Assembly: GCF_014855515.1 (NCBI RefSeq)
Contig: NZ_JACYFK010000001.1
Location: forward strand, 1 to 64,000
Direction of reading: 5' to 3'
Origin: Euzebyella marina
GTDB lineage: Bacteria > Bacteroidota > Bacteroidia > Flavobacteriales > Flavobacteriaceae
Length of the DNA: 64,000 nt
Below the pieces are notes generated by a model, which saw only the letters and a list, made by a program, of their open reading frames with translations, was not told where the DNA came from and did no database searches. Shown here one piece after another: positions 17,394-26,943 of the stretch; the stretch's first letter is position 1; every line of letters starts with the position of its first letter. A program made the translations under genes and the position numbers.

Positions 17394-17715
17394 GTTTCTT
17401 AAAGGAATTTTTCATTCACGACGTAATCGAATAATTCACCTTACCAGTTTTCTTATATTTACACATAGACCTAATCAAAGTACCCACTATCCATATCATA
17501 AAATTAAAAGAAATGTGGGAGCCTTATTTCGAATGGAAGGCCATTGGTTATCAATTTCCAAGAGAGCGATAATCCTAAAACTGAAAGACTAATTTCTAGG
17601 AACTGATGGCTCTTTCTTCAAAGTAAATTATATGTTTGTCGATTTCTTTTAAATTTTAACCAACCGAAATTCGATTATTCTAATAAAAATTAGAGCAAAG
17701 CGAACTGTAGTAAAA
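17394..17715. other. 322-base intergenic region without a recognised gene
   Basis: Nothing conserved is visible. A + strand frame of about 45 codons runs to 17572 and ends with a protein-like stretch (MWEPYFEWKAIGYQF). It lacks an obvious promoter or start, so I do not call it. The leader of the AraC-type gene presumably lies at the right end. Confidence 0.4.
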
Positions 17716-18591
17716 ATGGAAAAAAAGACTTCAAATCATGGGTTTTTAGGTCAAAAAATGATTGTGCTGCCTAATTCCATTCAGCAACGACTTCAAAAAA
17801 ACACCATAACCAAACAATTCTATATTACCGATATCGGCTTTTATCCGAGGGCAGATGGGCATTTCGTTAATAGAAAAAAAGGTTCAAAGGAATATATTTT
17901 TATTTACAGCATAGAAGGCCAAGGTTCTGTAAGTTTTGAAAATATGACCATTCAACTACAACCACATACCTATTGTATCGTACCAATTAACACACCCCAC
18001 TCTTATCAAGCTAGTAAAGTGGACCCTTGGAGTATTTATTGGATGCATTTTAGAGGTGAACTATGCGCAGCTTTGTATCAAAGACATCTTAAGGTCAATA
18101 AAACCCCCAACAAGATACCTTTTGAGAATAGCAGAATTGGGCAGTTCTCCCAAATTTTTGAAATGCTCTCTTCCGAGTACACTATAGACCATTTAGAATT
18201 TGCGAATCTGCTAGGCCTTCATTTTATATCTTCCTTTGTCTACATTTCCGTAAACGGGTTGAAAACACATAACAAGAAGAACCTTATAGACAGTATAACA
18301 TCTTATTTAGATAAAAATATTGACCGTACTTTAAAGACGGAAGACATTGCCCAAAAGTTCAATTATTCCGCTTCGTATTTATTAACACTCTTTAAAAAGC
18401 ACACTGGATATTCTATCATTCAGTTTTTTAATCTAAAAAAGATGCAAAAGGCCTGTGAATATTTAAAATACAGCGACTTAAGTATCAAAGAAATCAGCTA
18501 TAGACTTGGCTTTCAAGACCCTTTCTACTTTTCACGTATTTTCAAAAAAACCATTGGTCAATCACCTAGTGAATATCGGGAAGAAGTTTAA
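17716..18591 (+). CDS. AraC-family transcriptional regulator
   Basis: The 291-residue protein has an N-terminal cupin-like sensor domain (about 30-170, with the GQGSVSFE, LQPHTYCIVPINTPHSYQ and PWSIYWMHFRGE motifs typical of sugar-sensing AraC members). A double HTH C-terminal domain covers about 190-290 (LKTEDIAQKFNYSASYLLTLFKKHTG and LSIKEISYRLGFQDPFYFSRIFKK). It binds DNA in response to a small molecule, often a sugar. It precedes the cytochrome/DUF1501 cassette on the same strand at 222 bases and is the likely regulator of it. Confidence 0.9.
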   Translation: MEKKTSNHGFLGQKMIVLPNSIQQRLQKNTITKQFYITDIGFYPRADGHFVNRKKGSKEYIFIYSIEGQGSVSFENMTIQLQPHTYCIVPINTPHSYQASKVDPWSIYWMHFRGELCAALYQRHLKVNKTPNKIPFENSRIGQFSQIFEMLSSEYTIDHLEFANLLGLHFISSFVYISVNGLKTHNKKNLIDSITSYLDKNIDRTLKTEDIAQKFNYSASYLLTLFKKHTGYSIIQFFNLKKMQKACEYLKYSDLSIKEISYRLGFQDPFYFSRIFKKTIGQSPSEYREEV

Positions 18592-18813
18592 ATCCTGTAT
18601 TTCCTTTTTCGCTACTCTCCGGAGTTTTCCTTTTCCTTAATCAAAACTGAAAACGACTATAATTTTCGTAAATTCCAGCTCATTTTGTTGTAATATCCAT
18701 ACCTAAAAAAGTATTGTCCATTACAATTCTTTTGCTTGACTTTAATTTTAAGCCTCATTAACCAAAGCATTACTTATTGCCTTCTCTGATGGGCAAAAAC
18801 TTCATTTCTGAAA

Positions 18814-21549
18814 ATGAAAATTGATATACGTAAAATACCATTTTATTGTTGGTTGCTTTTGTTTTCGATAGTCATACAATCCTGTCAAACAAAGGAAATT
18901 GTAGATTTTAATGCCCAAATTAAACCCATACTTAACAAAAGATGTATCTCTTGCCACGGGGGAGTTAAGAAAAGTGGTGGGTTTAGTTTATTATTCGAAG
19001 AGGAAGCTTTTGCGGCAACTGAATCTGGAGAACCTGCTATTATAAAGGGTAACGCCTCCGCCAGTGAAATGATCAAAAGACTGCATTCAGACGACCCAGA
19101 ACTTAGAATGCCCTACGAGGCCAAAAAATTACCTGCTGAAGAAATTGAACTTCTCACCAAATGGATTGACCAAGGTGCCAAATGGGGTGAACATTGGGCG
19201 TACTCTCTTCCCGAAAAGGTAGAGGTACCTTCCTTTAATTCCGAAGCAAGTTTTATATCAGAAGACGAAACAAGTTTTCTAAAAAACAGTATCGACCATT
19301 TTATTTTGGCGAAGTTATCGGATAAAGAGATTTCGCCCAACATGCCCGCTGCAAAGAATATTATTGCCCGAAGGGCTGCTTTAGATATCGTGGGCCTCCC
19401 TCCCTCCCAAAGTTTGTTGCAGCAATTTGAATCTGGCTCTATCACCTATGAAGCTATGGTCGACACTCTTTTGAACGATAAGGAATATGGCGAAAAATGG
19501 GCCACCTGGTGGTTAGACCTAGCACGATACGCAGATTCAAAGGGTTATGAAAAAGACATGGGCCGAGAAATTTGGAAATACCGCGATTGGGTCATCGATG
19601 CTTTTAATTCAGACATGCCCTATGACCAATTTACCATTGAGCAATTGGCCGGTGATTTATTGCCCGAACCATCCGTCGACCAATTAATCGCTACAGCTTT
19701 TCACAGAAATACCATGAACAATGACGAAGGCGGCACCGACGATGAAGAGTTTCGTGTGGCAGCGGTCATCGATCGCATCAATACCACTTTTTCGGTCTGG
19801 CAAAGTACCACTATGGAATGTGTTCAATGCCACAGTCACCCCTACGACCCTTTTAAGCATAAAGAGTATTTCAACTTAATGGCATTCTTCAACAATTCTA
19901 GGGATGAAGATGTGCCGAGTGAATCTCCCATTTTGAAAATGTACACCCCTGAACAACAAATGAAGGTGAACGAAGTGCTTGAATGGGTCTCGAAATATGG
20001 TAGTGAATCAATCAGAAAAAAATACAAAGACTTTCTACAATTCACTGAGCCTGTTTACAAGTCACACTTTTTTAAAGATTTCAAGAACAGCGTTTATGAT
20101 GACCATGCCTCTGTGGTTTATTGGGATGATGGAAGTACCATCATCGAGAACGGATATACCGAGGAATCAAGTTACGTTTACCTTAATTACCGTTCTCATT
20201 ATGATGGCACCCAAATGACCATCAGAAAAGGGGATGCCAACGGCCCTATTCTTGGACAGTTCATCATTAACAAATCAAAGAATAATACGACCTCGCAATT
20301 TCCAATCAAACCCATATCCGAAAAAACGGATATCTACATTGAAACGCAAAATAATTCTGTTGCGAAAGAAGTGAATATCTTGAACCTATACTGGGTAGGG
20401 TTTATAACTGACCTACCGGGGAAGGAACAAGCAGGATGGAAAAAGGTGAATTCCGACTTTATGGAACTGCTTAACACCAATCCACCGACGGTTCCTATAA
20501 TGGCAGAAAACCCCGAGTATATGAAACGAACCACCCAATTGTTCGATAGGGGAAGCTGGTTAACAAAAACAGACACGGTAGAGCCGGGGGTTCCTGAAAG
20601 TCTGAACGATTGGAACAGCGACTGGCCCGATAACCGGTTGGGGCTATCAAAATGGATGGTCGATAAAAAGAATCCGCTCACGGCCAGAACTTTGGTAAAT
20701 AGAGTATGGCATCAAATTTATGGTCGCGGTATTGTTTCAACGGTAGAAGATATTGGTTCGCAATCGGAGCCTCCTTCCCATCCAGCACTTTTAGATTGGT
20801 TGGCGCTACGTTTTATGAACGAGATGAATTGGAGCCTTAAAGCTCTTATCAAAGAAATAGTCGTTTCAGGCACCTATCGACAAAGCTCTGAAAGCAATCA
20901 GGAAATGTACCGAATCGATCCCGAAAACGAGTTGTATGCCCGCGGGCCTAGAATTCGACTGGGTGCGGAACAGATTAGAGACCAGGCCCTTGCCGTATCA
21001 GGAATTTTAAGCGACAAGATGTATGGTCCGGGCGTTATGCCCCCTCAACCGGATGGAGTTTGGCAAACAGTGTACAATGGTGCTAAATGGGTAGAAAGCA
21101 AAGGTGAAGACCGCTATCGAAGAGGCGTCTACACCTACTTAAAACGCACAAGCCCCTACCCTTCCTTTTTAACTTTTGATGCCGGTTCAAGAGAAGTATG
21201 TACTATTAGAAGAACGGTTACCAATACGCCATTGCAAGCATTGGTCACCCTTAACGATCCCGTGTATCTAGAAGCCTCCTATTATTTGGCAAAAAATAGT
21301 ATGGATAGTAACGATGTTGAAAAGAGTATAGCCAAGGCCTACGAAAAAGCGACATTTACCAAAATAGAGCCACAGAAATTAGATGCGCTTCAAGAGCTTT
21401 ATGAAAGCTCATTGCTAGAGTTTAAAACGGATGATACGGCATCTGAAATCTTTCTTCATTTTGAAGAAAGGCCCACTCCTGAGCTAAGTGCGCTTACGGT
21501 CGTTGCCAATGCCATAATGAACTTGGATGAATTTTTAACCAAAGCCTAA
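18814..21549 (+). CDS. PSD1/planctomycete-type cytochrome c lipoprotein (DUF1549-DUF1553)
   Basis: The 911-residue protein has a lipobox Cys at 24 (IQSC). A planctomycete-type c-heme domain follows, with C44-x-x-C47-H48 (CISCHGG). Then come a DUF1549 region (about 155-360, containing WWLDLARYADSKGYE and a second CVQCHSHPYDPFKHKEY site) and a C-terminal DUF1553 region (about 610-860, with NPLTARTLVNRVWHQIYGRGIV and RRTVTNTPLQALVTLND). Such proteins are paired with DUF1501 proteins and are thought to take part in periplasmic redox or carbohydrate chemistry; the reaction is not known. The DUF1501 gene follows after 10 bases. Confidence 0.9.
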   Translation: MKIDIRKIPFYCWLLLFSIVIQSCQTKEIVDFNAQIKPILNKRCISCHGGVKKSGGFSLLFEEEAFAATESGEPAIIKGNASASEMIKRLHSDDPELRMPYEAKKLPAEEIELLTKWIDQGAKWGEHWAYSLPEKVEVPSFNSEASFISEDETSFLKNSIDHFILAKLSDKEISPNMPAAKNIIARRAALDIVGLPPSQSLLQQFESGSITYEAMVDTLLNDKEYGEKWATWWLDLARYADSKGYEKDMGREIWKYRDWVIDAFNSDMPYDQFTIEQLAGDLLPEPSVDQLIATAFHRNTMNNDEGGTDDEEFRVAAVIDRINTTFSVWQSTTMECVQCHSHPYDPFKHKEYFNLMAFFNNSRDEDVPSESPILKMYTPEQQMKVNEVLEWVSKYGSESIRKKYKDFLQFTEPVYKSHFFKDFKNSVYDDHASVVYWDDGSTIIENGYTEESSYVYLNYRSHYDGTQMTIRKGDANGPILGQFIINKSKNNTTSQFPIKPISEKTDIYIETQNNSVAKEVNILNLYWVGFITDLPGKEQAGWKKVNSDFMELLNTNPPTVPIMAENPEYMKRTTQLFDRGSWLTKTDTVEPGVPESLNDWNSDWPDNRLGLSKWMVDKKNPLTARTLVNRVWHQIYGRGIVSTVEDIGSQSEPPSHPALLDWLALRFMNEMNWSLKALIKEIVVSGTYRQSSESNQEMYRIDPENELYARGPRIRLGAEQIRDQALAVSGILSDKMYGPGVMPPQPDGVWQTVYNGAKWVESKGEDRYRRGVYTYLKRTSPYPSFLTFDAGSREVCTIRRTVTNTPLQALVTLNDPVYLEASYYLAKNSMDSNDVEKSIAKAYEKATFTKIEPQKLDALQELYESSLLEFKTDDTASEIFLHFEERPTPELSALTVVANAIMNLDEFLTKA

Positions 21550-21559
21550 AACCAGAGAA

Positions 21560-23080
21560 GTGAAACATCATTCAGATATAGTCAACAGATTACTCAGGGA
21601 AAAACTGGAGCGTGAAACGCAGGCAACAACAAGACGCCATTTCATAAAAAGTTGCGCCCAAGGCATGGGCGGGCTCGCTTTAAGCTCCATTTTCATGGGT
21701 TGCGACCCTTTATCAAAGCCTAAACCGTTGGCCCAGAACAGTTTTTCTGAACGCGATTTAAACCCGCTATCGACTTTGGCTCCCCACTATGGACCTAAAG
21801 TAAAATCGGTTATTTATCTACACATGGCAGGGGCACCGTCACAACTGGAGATGTTCGATTACAAACCGGAACTTCATAAATATGATGGTCAAGATTGTCC
21901 GCAATCGTTGTTAGAAGGCAAGAAATTTGCTTTTATTAAAGGTACACCTAAATTGATGGGCCCTCAGGCAGAATTTAAACAAGAGGGTGAATCGGGCAAT
22001 TGGGTTTCTAATTTTCTTCCCCACTTTAAAAATGTCGTCGATGAAGTTGCCTTTCTCAAGGCTGTACATACCGATCAGTTCAATCACGGCCCCGCGCAAT
22101 TGTTTATGCACACGGGTAGTCCGCGATTGGGCAGACCTAGTATTGGGGCATGGGCCACCTATGGTCTAGGCTCAGAGAATCAAAACCTACCTGGTTTTGT
22201 AGTGCTCACTTCTGGGGGCAACACCCCCGATGCCGGTAAAAGTGTTTGGGGAAGCGGTTTTCTGCCCTCGGTCTATCAAGGCGTACAATGTCGTTCAAAA
22301 GGTGACCCTGTACTTTATATCGATGACCCAGATGGTATTTCTAGAAACCTAAAGAAAAACACGATTGATGCCATCAACAAAATCAACAAAGAAGAGTACG
22401 CCAAGTACGCAGATCCTGAAATTTTGGCCCGAATCAACCAATACGAAATGGCCTATCGAATGCAAATTGCGGTTCCTGAGGTGATGAATATCAACAACGA
22501 GCCAGAGCATATCAAACAAATGTACGGGGTAGAACCGGGCAAAGAGTCTTTTGCCAACAACTGCCTCTTGGCCCGAAAACTGGTTGAAGACGGCGTCCGT
22601 TTTGTTCAGCTTTTTGATTGGGGATGGGACACTCACGGAAATGTTCGAGAGGGTTCCATTGATATGGGACTGAGAAATAAATGCCGTGAAATCGATAGGC
22701 CTATGACAGCCCTTATTATGGATTTAAAACAAAGAGGCCTTTTAGACGACACTTTAATCGTCTGGGGAGGTGAATTTGGCCGTACGCCCATGCAGGAAAA
22801 CCGGGGAAACAAAGAAATGGCCTATAAAGGTAGAGACCATCATGGCGATGCCTTTACGATGTGGATGGCCGGTGGGGGCATTAAAAAAGGAGCTTCCCAT
22901 GGTGCAACCGACGATATTGGCTTTTCCGGTATCGATGGTAGGGTATCGGTTCATGATGTACATGCCACTATTCTACATTTATTGGGCTTCAACCATGAAG
23001 AGTTCACCTATGAATTTCAGGGCAGGCCTTTTAGGCTTACCGATGTAGAAGGGGAAATTATCAAAGAGATATTGGCTTAA
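21560..23080 (+). CDS. DUF1501 family protein with Tat signal
   Basis: The gene starts with GTG; the first in-frame ATG is at residue 36, inside the signal peptide, so the GTG is needed. A twin-arginine motif (TTRRHFIKS, R25-R26) is followed by a hydrophobic stretch and a Cys at 48 in FMGC, which could make it a Tat-exported lipoprotein. The remaining 450 residues are the DUF1501 (alkaline phosphatase/sulfatase-like) fold, with SVIYLHMAGAPSQLEMFDYK, DWGWDTHGN and WGGEFGRTPM. Paired DUF1501 and PSD1 genes are typical of Planctomycetes and also occur in marine Bacteroidota. It is 10 bases after the PSD1 gene and 28 bases before an exported isomerase-like gene. Confidence 0.9.
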   Translation: MKHHSDIVNRLLREKLERETQATTRRHFIKSCAQGMGGLALSSIFMGCDPLSKPKPLAQNSFSERDLNPLSTLAPHYGPKVKSVIYLHMAGAPSQLEMFDYKPELHKYDGQDCPQSLLEGKKFAFIKGTPKLMGPQAEFKQEGESGNWVSNFLPHFKNVVDEVAFLKAVHTDQFNHGPAQLFMHTGSPRLGRPSIGAWATYGLGSENQNLPGFVVLTSGGNTPDAGKSVWGSGFLPSVYQGVQCRSKGDPVLYIDDPDGISRNLKKNTIDAINKINKEEYAKYADPEILARINQYEMAYRMQIAVPEVMNINNEPEHIKQMYGVEPGKESFANNCLLARKLVEDGVRFVQLFDWGWDTHGNVREGSIDMGLRNKCREIDRPMTALIMDLKQRGLLDDTLIVWGGEFGRTPMQENRGNKEMAYKGRDHHGDAFTMWMAGGGIKKGASHGATDDIGFSGIDGRVSVHDVHATILHLLGFNHEEFTYEFQGRPFRLTDVEGEIIKEILA

Positions 23081-23108
23081 AGTTCAATTGACACCAAACC
23101 GACCAAAC

Positions 23109-23990
23109 ATGTTCAAGAAATTAGCACTGGCACTATTGCTGGTTTTTATTACCTCATCTTCAGTTTCGCAAAAAAAGAAAAAAGTCTTATTCTTTCAAAC
23201 CGATTGGGGGCGCTCCATTTCTTGGGATGCCTTTTGTGAAAAGACCAAAGCCGCAGGCTATGATGGGTTGGAAACCTGGTTTCCGACAAATGAAAAAGAT
23301 GCTCAAGAACTCAAGGCAGCTTTACTAAAACATGATTTGTTGGTAGGCTTTCTCAATGGCACCAACAAGTCTCTTTTCTTTGAAGAAAGTTTAAAAGCTT
23401 ATACCGATAATTTTGAAAAAATAGCGGCATGGAAACCCAGCTACATCAACTGCCATACCGGTGGAGATTTTTTAACTTTTGAACAGAACAGTGCTTATAT
23501 AAAGGCTGCCAATGAGGCCTCAAAAAAATATGACATTCCTATCTATCACGAAACACATCGGGGCAGGTTCAGCTTCAACCTTGTAGACACCAAAAAATAC
23601 GTGAAAGCAATTCCTGATTTAAAACTAAACTTAGATGTTAGTCATTGGATGGTCGTTCACGAATCGCTTTTAGAAGCGCAGCAAGAAGAATTAAAAGAAA
23701 TTATCGACCGTTCGTATCATATTCATGCCCGGGTAGGGCATGCCGAAGGTCCACAGGTGAGTGACCCACAGGCTCCAGAATGGAAAAAGGCGGTAGAAAG
23801 ACATTTGAATATCTGGGAAGAAATTATACGCAAAAAATGGCAGAACCAAGACTATTTTACGGTCACCACCGAATTTGGGCCACCTGATTATATGCCCACC
23901 CTGCCCTATTCACATTTGCCCGTAACAGACCAATGGCAGGCCAATGTGTACATGATGCAAGCATTGAAAAAACGATTAAACCTAGAGTAG
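23109..23990 (+). CDS. Exported sugar phosphate isomerase/epimerase-like protein
   Basis: I take the ATG at 23109; an upstream TTG would add seven codons without a purpose. The 293-residue protein has a signal peptide (about 1-21, ending SSSVSQ) and then an AP-endonuclease-2/xylose-isomerase-like TIM barrel. The visible metal-ligand type residues are the Glu of YDGLETWF, His of NCHTGGDF, YHETHRGRFSF, LNLDVSHWM, HIHARVGHAEG and TTEFGPP. An exported member fits a periplasmic sugar conversion. It belongs to the PSD1/DUF1501 cassette by spacing (28 bases after DUF1501) and is 7 bases before the next gene. Confidence 0.85.
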   Translation: MFKKLALALLLVFITSSSVSQKKKKVLFFQTDWGRSISWDAFCEKTKAAGYDGLETWFPTNEKDAQELKAALLKHDLLVGFLNGTNKSLFFEESLKAYTDNFEKIAAWKPSYINCHTGGDFLTFEQNSAYIKAANEASKKYDIPIYHETHRGRFSFNLVDTKKYVKAIPDLKLNLDVSHWMVVHESLLEAQQEELKEIIDRSYHIHARVGHAEGPQVSDPQAPEWKKAVERHLNIWEEIIRKKWQNQDYFTVTTEFGPPDYMPTLPYSHLPVTDQWQANVYMMQALKKRLNLE

Positions 23991-23997
23991 TTTCTTT

Positions 23998-25386
23998 ATG
24001 GAAATGATACAACAACTGCTCGGTCGCCTACACCCTCTAATAGTACATTTGCCCATTGGCTTCATCATGTTGGCCCTTCTGCTGCAATGGTACGACCGCA
24101 AACAAAAAGAGTGGTCAAAGCTTCTTTCTCTCATCTATTTTTGGGCTGGCGTAACAGCCGTTTTGGCATGTATAACAGGCTATTTACAATATCAAGGCGA
24201 AGGTTATTCTTTTGATTCAGTTAAATGGCATTTATGGTCGGGAATAGTAACGGCTCTTTTCTGTTTTGTCATGCACCTCAGATTAGCGCCCAAGAATTTT
24301 TCCGGTTTTATGGCAAAAGCACCTTTGTCAATCTTGGGTATCGTGGCTTTTCTATTGATTTCCTTTACGGGGCACCAAGGTGGTAACATTACCCATGGCG
24401 AAGATTATTTGATTGGGCCTCTACCCAACTCGGTGAAATCGTTATTGGGTTATGAAGTCATCGAAGAAAAAGAACTGGTTCTTACCGAAGATAATTGGGA
24501 AGAGGCGCTTGTGTATGAAGATGTCATACAACCTATTTTAAATAGTAAATGCGTTAGTTGCCATAATCCTAAAAAAACAAAAGGAGAACTATTATTGCAT
24601 TCAAAGGAAGGTATTCTAAAGGGGGGTGAAAGCGGTGATGTACTGGCCATGCATAGCGATGAAAGTGAACTTTACAACCGTATGGTGCTACCTATGGATG
24701 ATGATGGCCATATGCCACCGGAAGGGAAAAAGCAGCCTACCAAAGAAGAAATTAAACTTATTGCAGCTTGGATGGATGTCGGGCACCCCATGAAAGGTAC
24801 GGTCAAAGAAAATAAACTTAAAAAAGACTTATTCACCTCCTTCTTTCCAACAAAAACATACACGGGACACCCAGAAATGGAAATTGCCGAAGCTTCAAAA
24901 GACAGCATTCAAAAGATTGAAGATTATGGAATTTATGTGGACCCTATCAGTGAATCGACCCACTTTTTAAGTGTTTCCTGTATTAACAAGCCCACTTTTA
25001 AAGATTCTGATTTTGAGCGATTACTTTCCATAAAACAACAGATTGCGCAACTTGACTTGGGCGGTACCGAAGTGAGCGACGCCATTTTTACTCAATTGGC
25101 ACAACTTCCGAATCTATCAATTTTAAAGCTAGACGACACAAAAATTACGGGTTCGCAAATTGACCAATTGAATGTGCTTAATCACCTCCGCTCAATTAAC
25201 CTTACAGGCAGTAATTTCAATCGAGATGTACAGTTGTTTTCTTCTTTTAAGAATTTAGAAAGGGTATACCTGTATAAGACAGAAGTTGACCAGAACGGAC
25301 CTAAAAGTTTAAATGACGGACGACTTGTTTTAGAATACGGTAATTACCAGTTACCTACAATTCCCTCAGATTCTATCATCTATTAA
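23998..25386 (+). CDS. Membrane protein: DUF2231-like, cytochrome c and leucine-rich repeat parts
   Basis: The 462-residue protein starts with four to five membrane helices (about 12-145; HPLIVHLPIGFIML is the DUF2231 type). A planctomycete-type c-heme domain with CVSCH follows (about 170-270, INSKCVSCHNP-like context). The C-terminal region (about 300-450) has leucine-rich-repeat pattern (LSILKLDDTKITGSQIDQL, LRSINLTGSN). This triple arrangement goes with the PSD1/DUF1501 genes, and the 7-base gap to the isomerase gene indicates one operon. It probably anchors heme and binding parts in the inner membrane; electron flow is inferred. Confidence 0.85.
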   Translation: MEMIQQLLGRLHPLIVHLPIGFIMLALLLQWYDRKQKEWSKLLSLIYFWAGVTAVLACITGYLQYQGEGYSFDSVKWHLWSGIVTALFCFVMHLRLAPKNFSGFMAKAPLSILGIVAFLLISFTGHQGGNITHGEDYLIGPLPNSVKSLLGYEVIEEKELVLTEDNWEEALVYEDVIQPILNSKCVSCHNPKKTKGELLLHSKEGILKGGESGDVLAMHSDESELYNRMVLPMDDDGHMPPEGKKQPTKEEIKLIAAWMDVGHPMKGTVKENKLKKDLFTSFFPTKTYTGHPEMEIAEASKDSIQKIEDYGIYVDPISESTHFLSVSCINKPTFKDSDFERLLSIKQQIAQLDLGGTEVSDAIFTQLAQLPNLSILKLDDTKITGSQIDQLNVLNHLRSINLTGSNFNRDVQLFSSFKNLERVYLYKTEVDQNGPKSLNDGRLVLEYGNYQLPTIPSDSIIY

Positions 25387-25444
25387 AAATCAAGCTTTTA
25401 AAAGCAAAAGAAAAAACATAGCTTAGGGGCATTAACAACCAACT

Positions 25445-26875
25445 ATGGACTTAAGCAAAAGAATAGGGCTTTTTACTGGGCCCATCCTATTTTTCATCAT
25501 TTTAGGCCTTCCGTTTGAAATGATTTCTGAAAACGGAGACATGGTAATCGCCGTTGCCGTTTGGATGGTTACTTGGTGGATTACCGAAGCCGTAAGCATT
25601 TCAGTCACCGCCCTGTTGCCCCTACTGTTTTTCCCGATTCTAAAAATCATGGAAATCGATGATGTAGGCGCCAACTACGGAAGCCCCATCATCTTTCTAT
25701 TTTTTGGTGGCTTCGTACTCGCTTTGGCCCTTGAGAAAGTTAATCTTCATAAACGAATCGCCCTAAATATCATAAGAATTACTGGTACTACGCCTAACAA
25801 AGTGGTTCTTGGTTTTATGATTGCCACCGCTTCTCTAAGTATGTGGATCAGTAACACCGCCACGACGGTCGTGATGCTACCCATAGCCATGTCGGTAATC
25901 GGTCTTTTAGTGAATGATGAAGATGGATTTACCAAAGATGACAGAAACTTCGCCTTGAGCGTTATGCTGGGTATTGCTTTTTCAGCCAATGCCGGTGGAG
26001 TGGCGACCGTTATTGGAACACCACCCAATTCGGTCATGATCGGGCTTCTTGAAAACGAGTACAACATTGAAATCTCTTTTCTAAAATGGATGATTATAGG
26101 CGTACCGTTTTCAGCGCTGATGATTTGGATCAGTTATTTGGTATTGGTCAAATGGATGTATCCCAACAAACAACTCAAATTCACTGCTTCAAGGGAAGTT
26201 ATTGATCAAGAATTGAGAAAATTGGGACCGATGAGCGGAAAAGAAAAGATGGTACTCGGCATCTTTGGGGTAACCGTTTTTCTATGGATTTTCAGAACCG
26301 TCATTAATGGTATATTTCCTGTTTTAAAACTGAATGATACCATGATCAGCATTACTGCGGCCATCGCCATGTTCTCTATTCCCTATAATCTTAAAAAAGG
26401 GGATTTTATCATCGAGTGGAAAGATACTTCAAAACTGGCATGGGGTATTCTAATCTTGTTCGGTGGTGGCTTGGCCCTTGCAAAAGGAATGTCGGTAAGC
26501 GGTATTGTTGATATGGTGTCAGCGGCCATTGGTGAAAGCGATATAAGCATCTTCTTGACCGCTGTACTTTTGATAACCCTTATGCTTTTTATGACAGAGC
26601 TCATGAGCAATGTAGCCCTTATCGCCGTACTAGCGCCTGTGGTTGCAGGTATTGCCATAGGTTTAGACCTTCCTATTCTTTATTTGCTCATTCCGGTTAC
26701 CATTGCAAGTAGCTGCGCTTTTATGCTGCCCATGGCGACACCGCCGAATGCCATTGTATTTGCAAGCGGCTATGTAAAAGTAAGCGAAATGGCCCGTGTG
26801 GGGGTGGTGTTGAACCTTATCGCTATTTCTATTCTTGTGATTATGTTTCAGTTTGTGCTACCGTTGGTATTTTGA
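25445..26875 (+). CDS. DASS/SLC13 family anion:sodium symporter
   Basis: The 476-residue polytopic protein has about 11-12 membrane helices. The two conserved SNT-type binding motifs are present: WISNTATTVVMLP in the first half and ELMSNVALIAVLAP in the second. The family signature PMATPPNAIVFASG is near the C-terminus. The family imports di- and tricarboxylates or sulfate with sodium. It starts 58 bases after the cytochrome cassette on the same strand and is probably part of its transcript. A possible job is uptake of the oxidised product, for example a sugar acid or dicarboxylate (inference). A bidirectional terminator follows. Confidence 0.9.
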   Translation: MDLSKRIGLFTGPILFFIILGLPFEMISENGDMVIAVAVWMVTWWITEAVSISVTALLPLLFFPILKIMEIDDVGANYGSPIIFLFFGGFVLALALEKVNLHKRIALNIIRITGTTPNKVVLGFMIATASLSMWISNTATTVVMLPIAMSVIGLLVNDEDGFTKDDRNFALSVMLGIAFSANAGGVATVIGTPPNSVMIGLLENEYNIEISFLKWMIIGVPFSALMIWISYLVLVKWMYPNKQLKFTASREVIDQELRKLGPMSGKEKMVLGIFGVTVFLWIFRTVINGIFPVLKLNDTMISITAAIAMFSIPYNLKKGDFIIEWKDTSKLAWGILILFGGGLALAKGMSVSGIVDMVSAAIGESDISIFLTAVLLITLMLFMTELMSNVALIAVLAPVVAGIAIGLDLPILYLLIPVTIASSCAFMLPMATPPNAIVFASGYVKVSEMARVGVVLNLIAISILVIMFQFVLPLVF

Positions 26876-26888
26876 CTTCCAAAAAAGA

Positions 26889-26916
26889 AAACCCCTGCCT
26901 TTTCGGGCAGGGGTTT
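26889..26916. terminator. Bidirectional terminator
   Basis: An 11-bp stem (AAACCCCTGCC with GGCAGGGGTTT, one extra G at the loop) lies between two convergent genes, with A-run on the left and T-run on the right, so it can serve both strands. Confidence 0.85.
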
Positions 26917-26943
26917 AATAGCTTATTCAAATAAGGAGGCGAA

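Noticed and set aside
17434-17572. Frame of about 45 codons ending with a protein-like stretch
   Set aside because: No promoter, start codon late in the frame, and no family recognised. A gene remnant is possible but cannot be supported.
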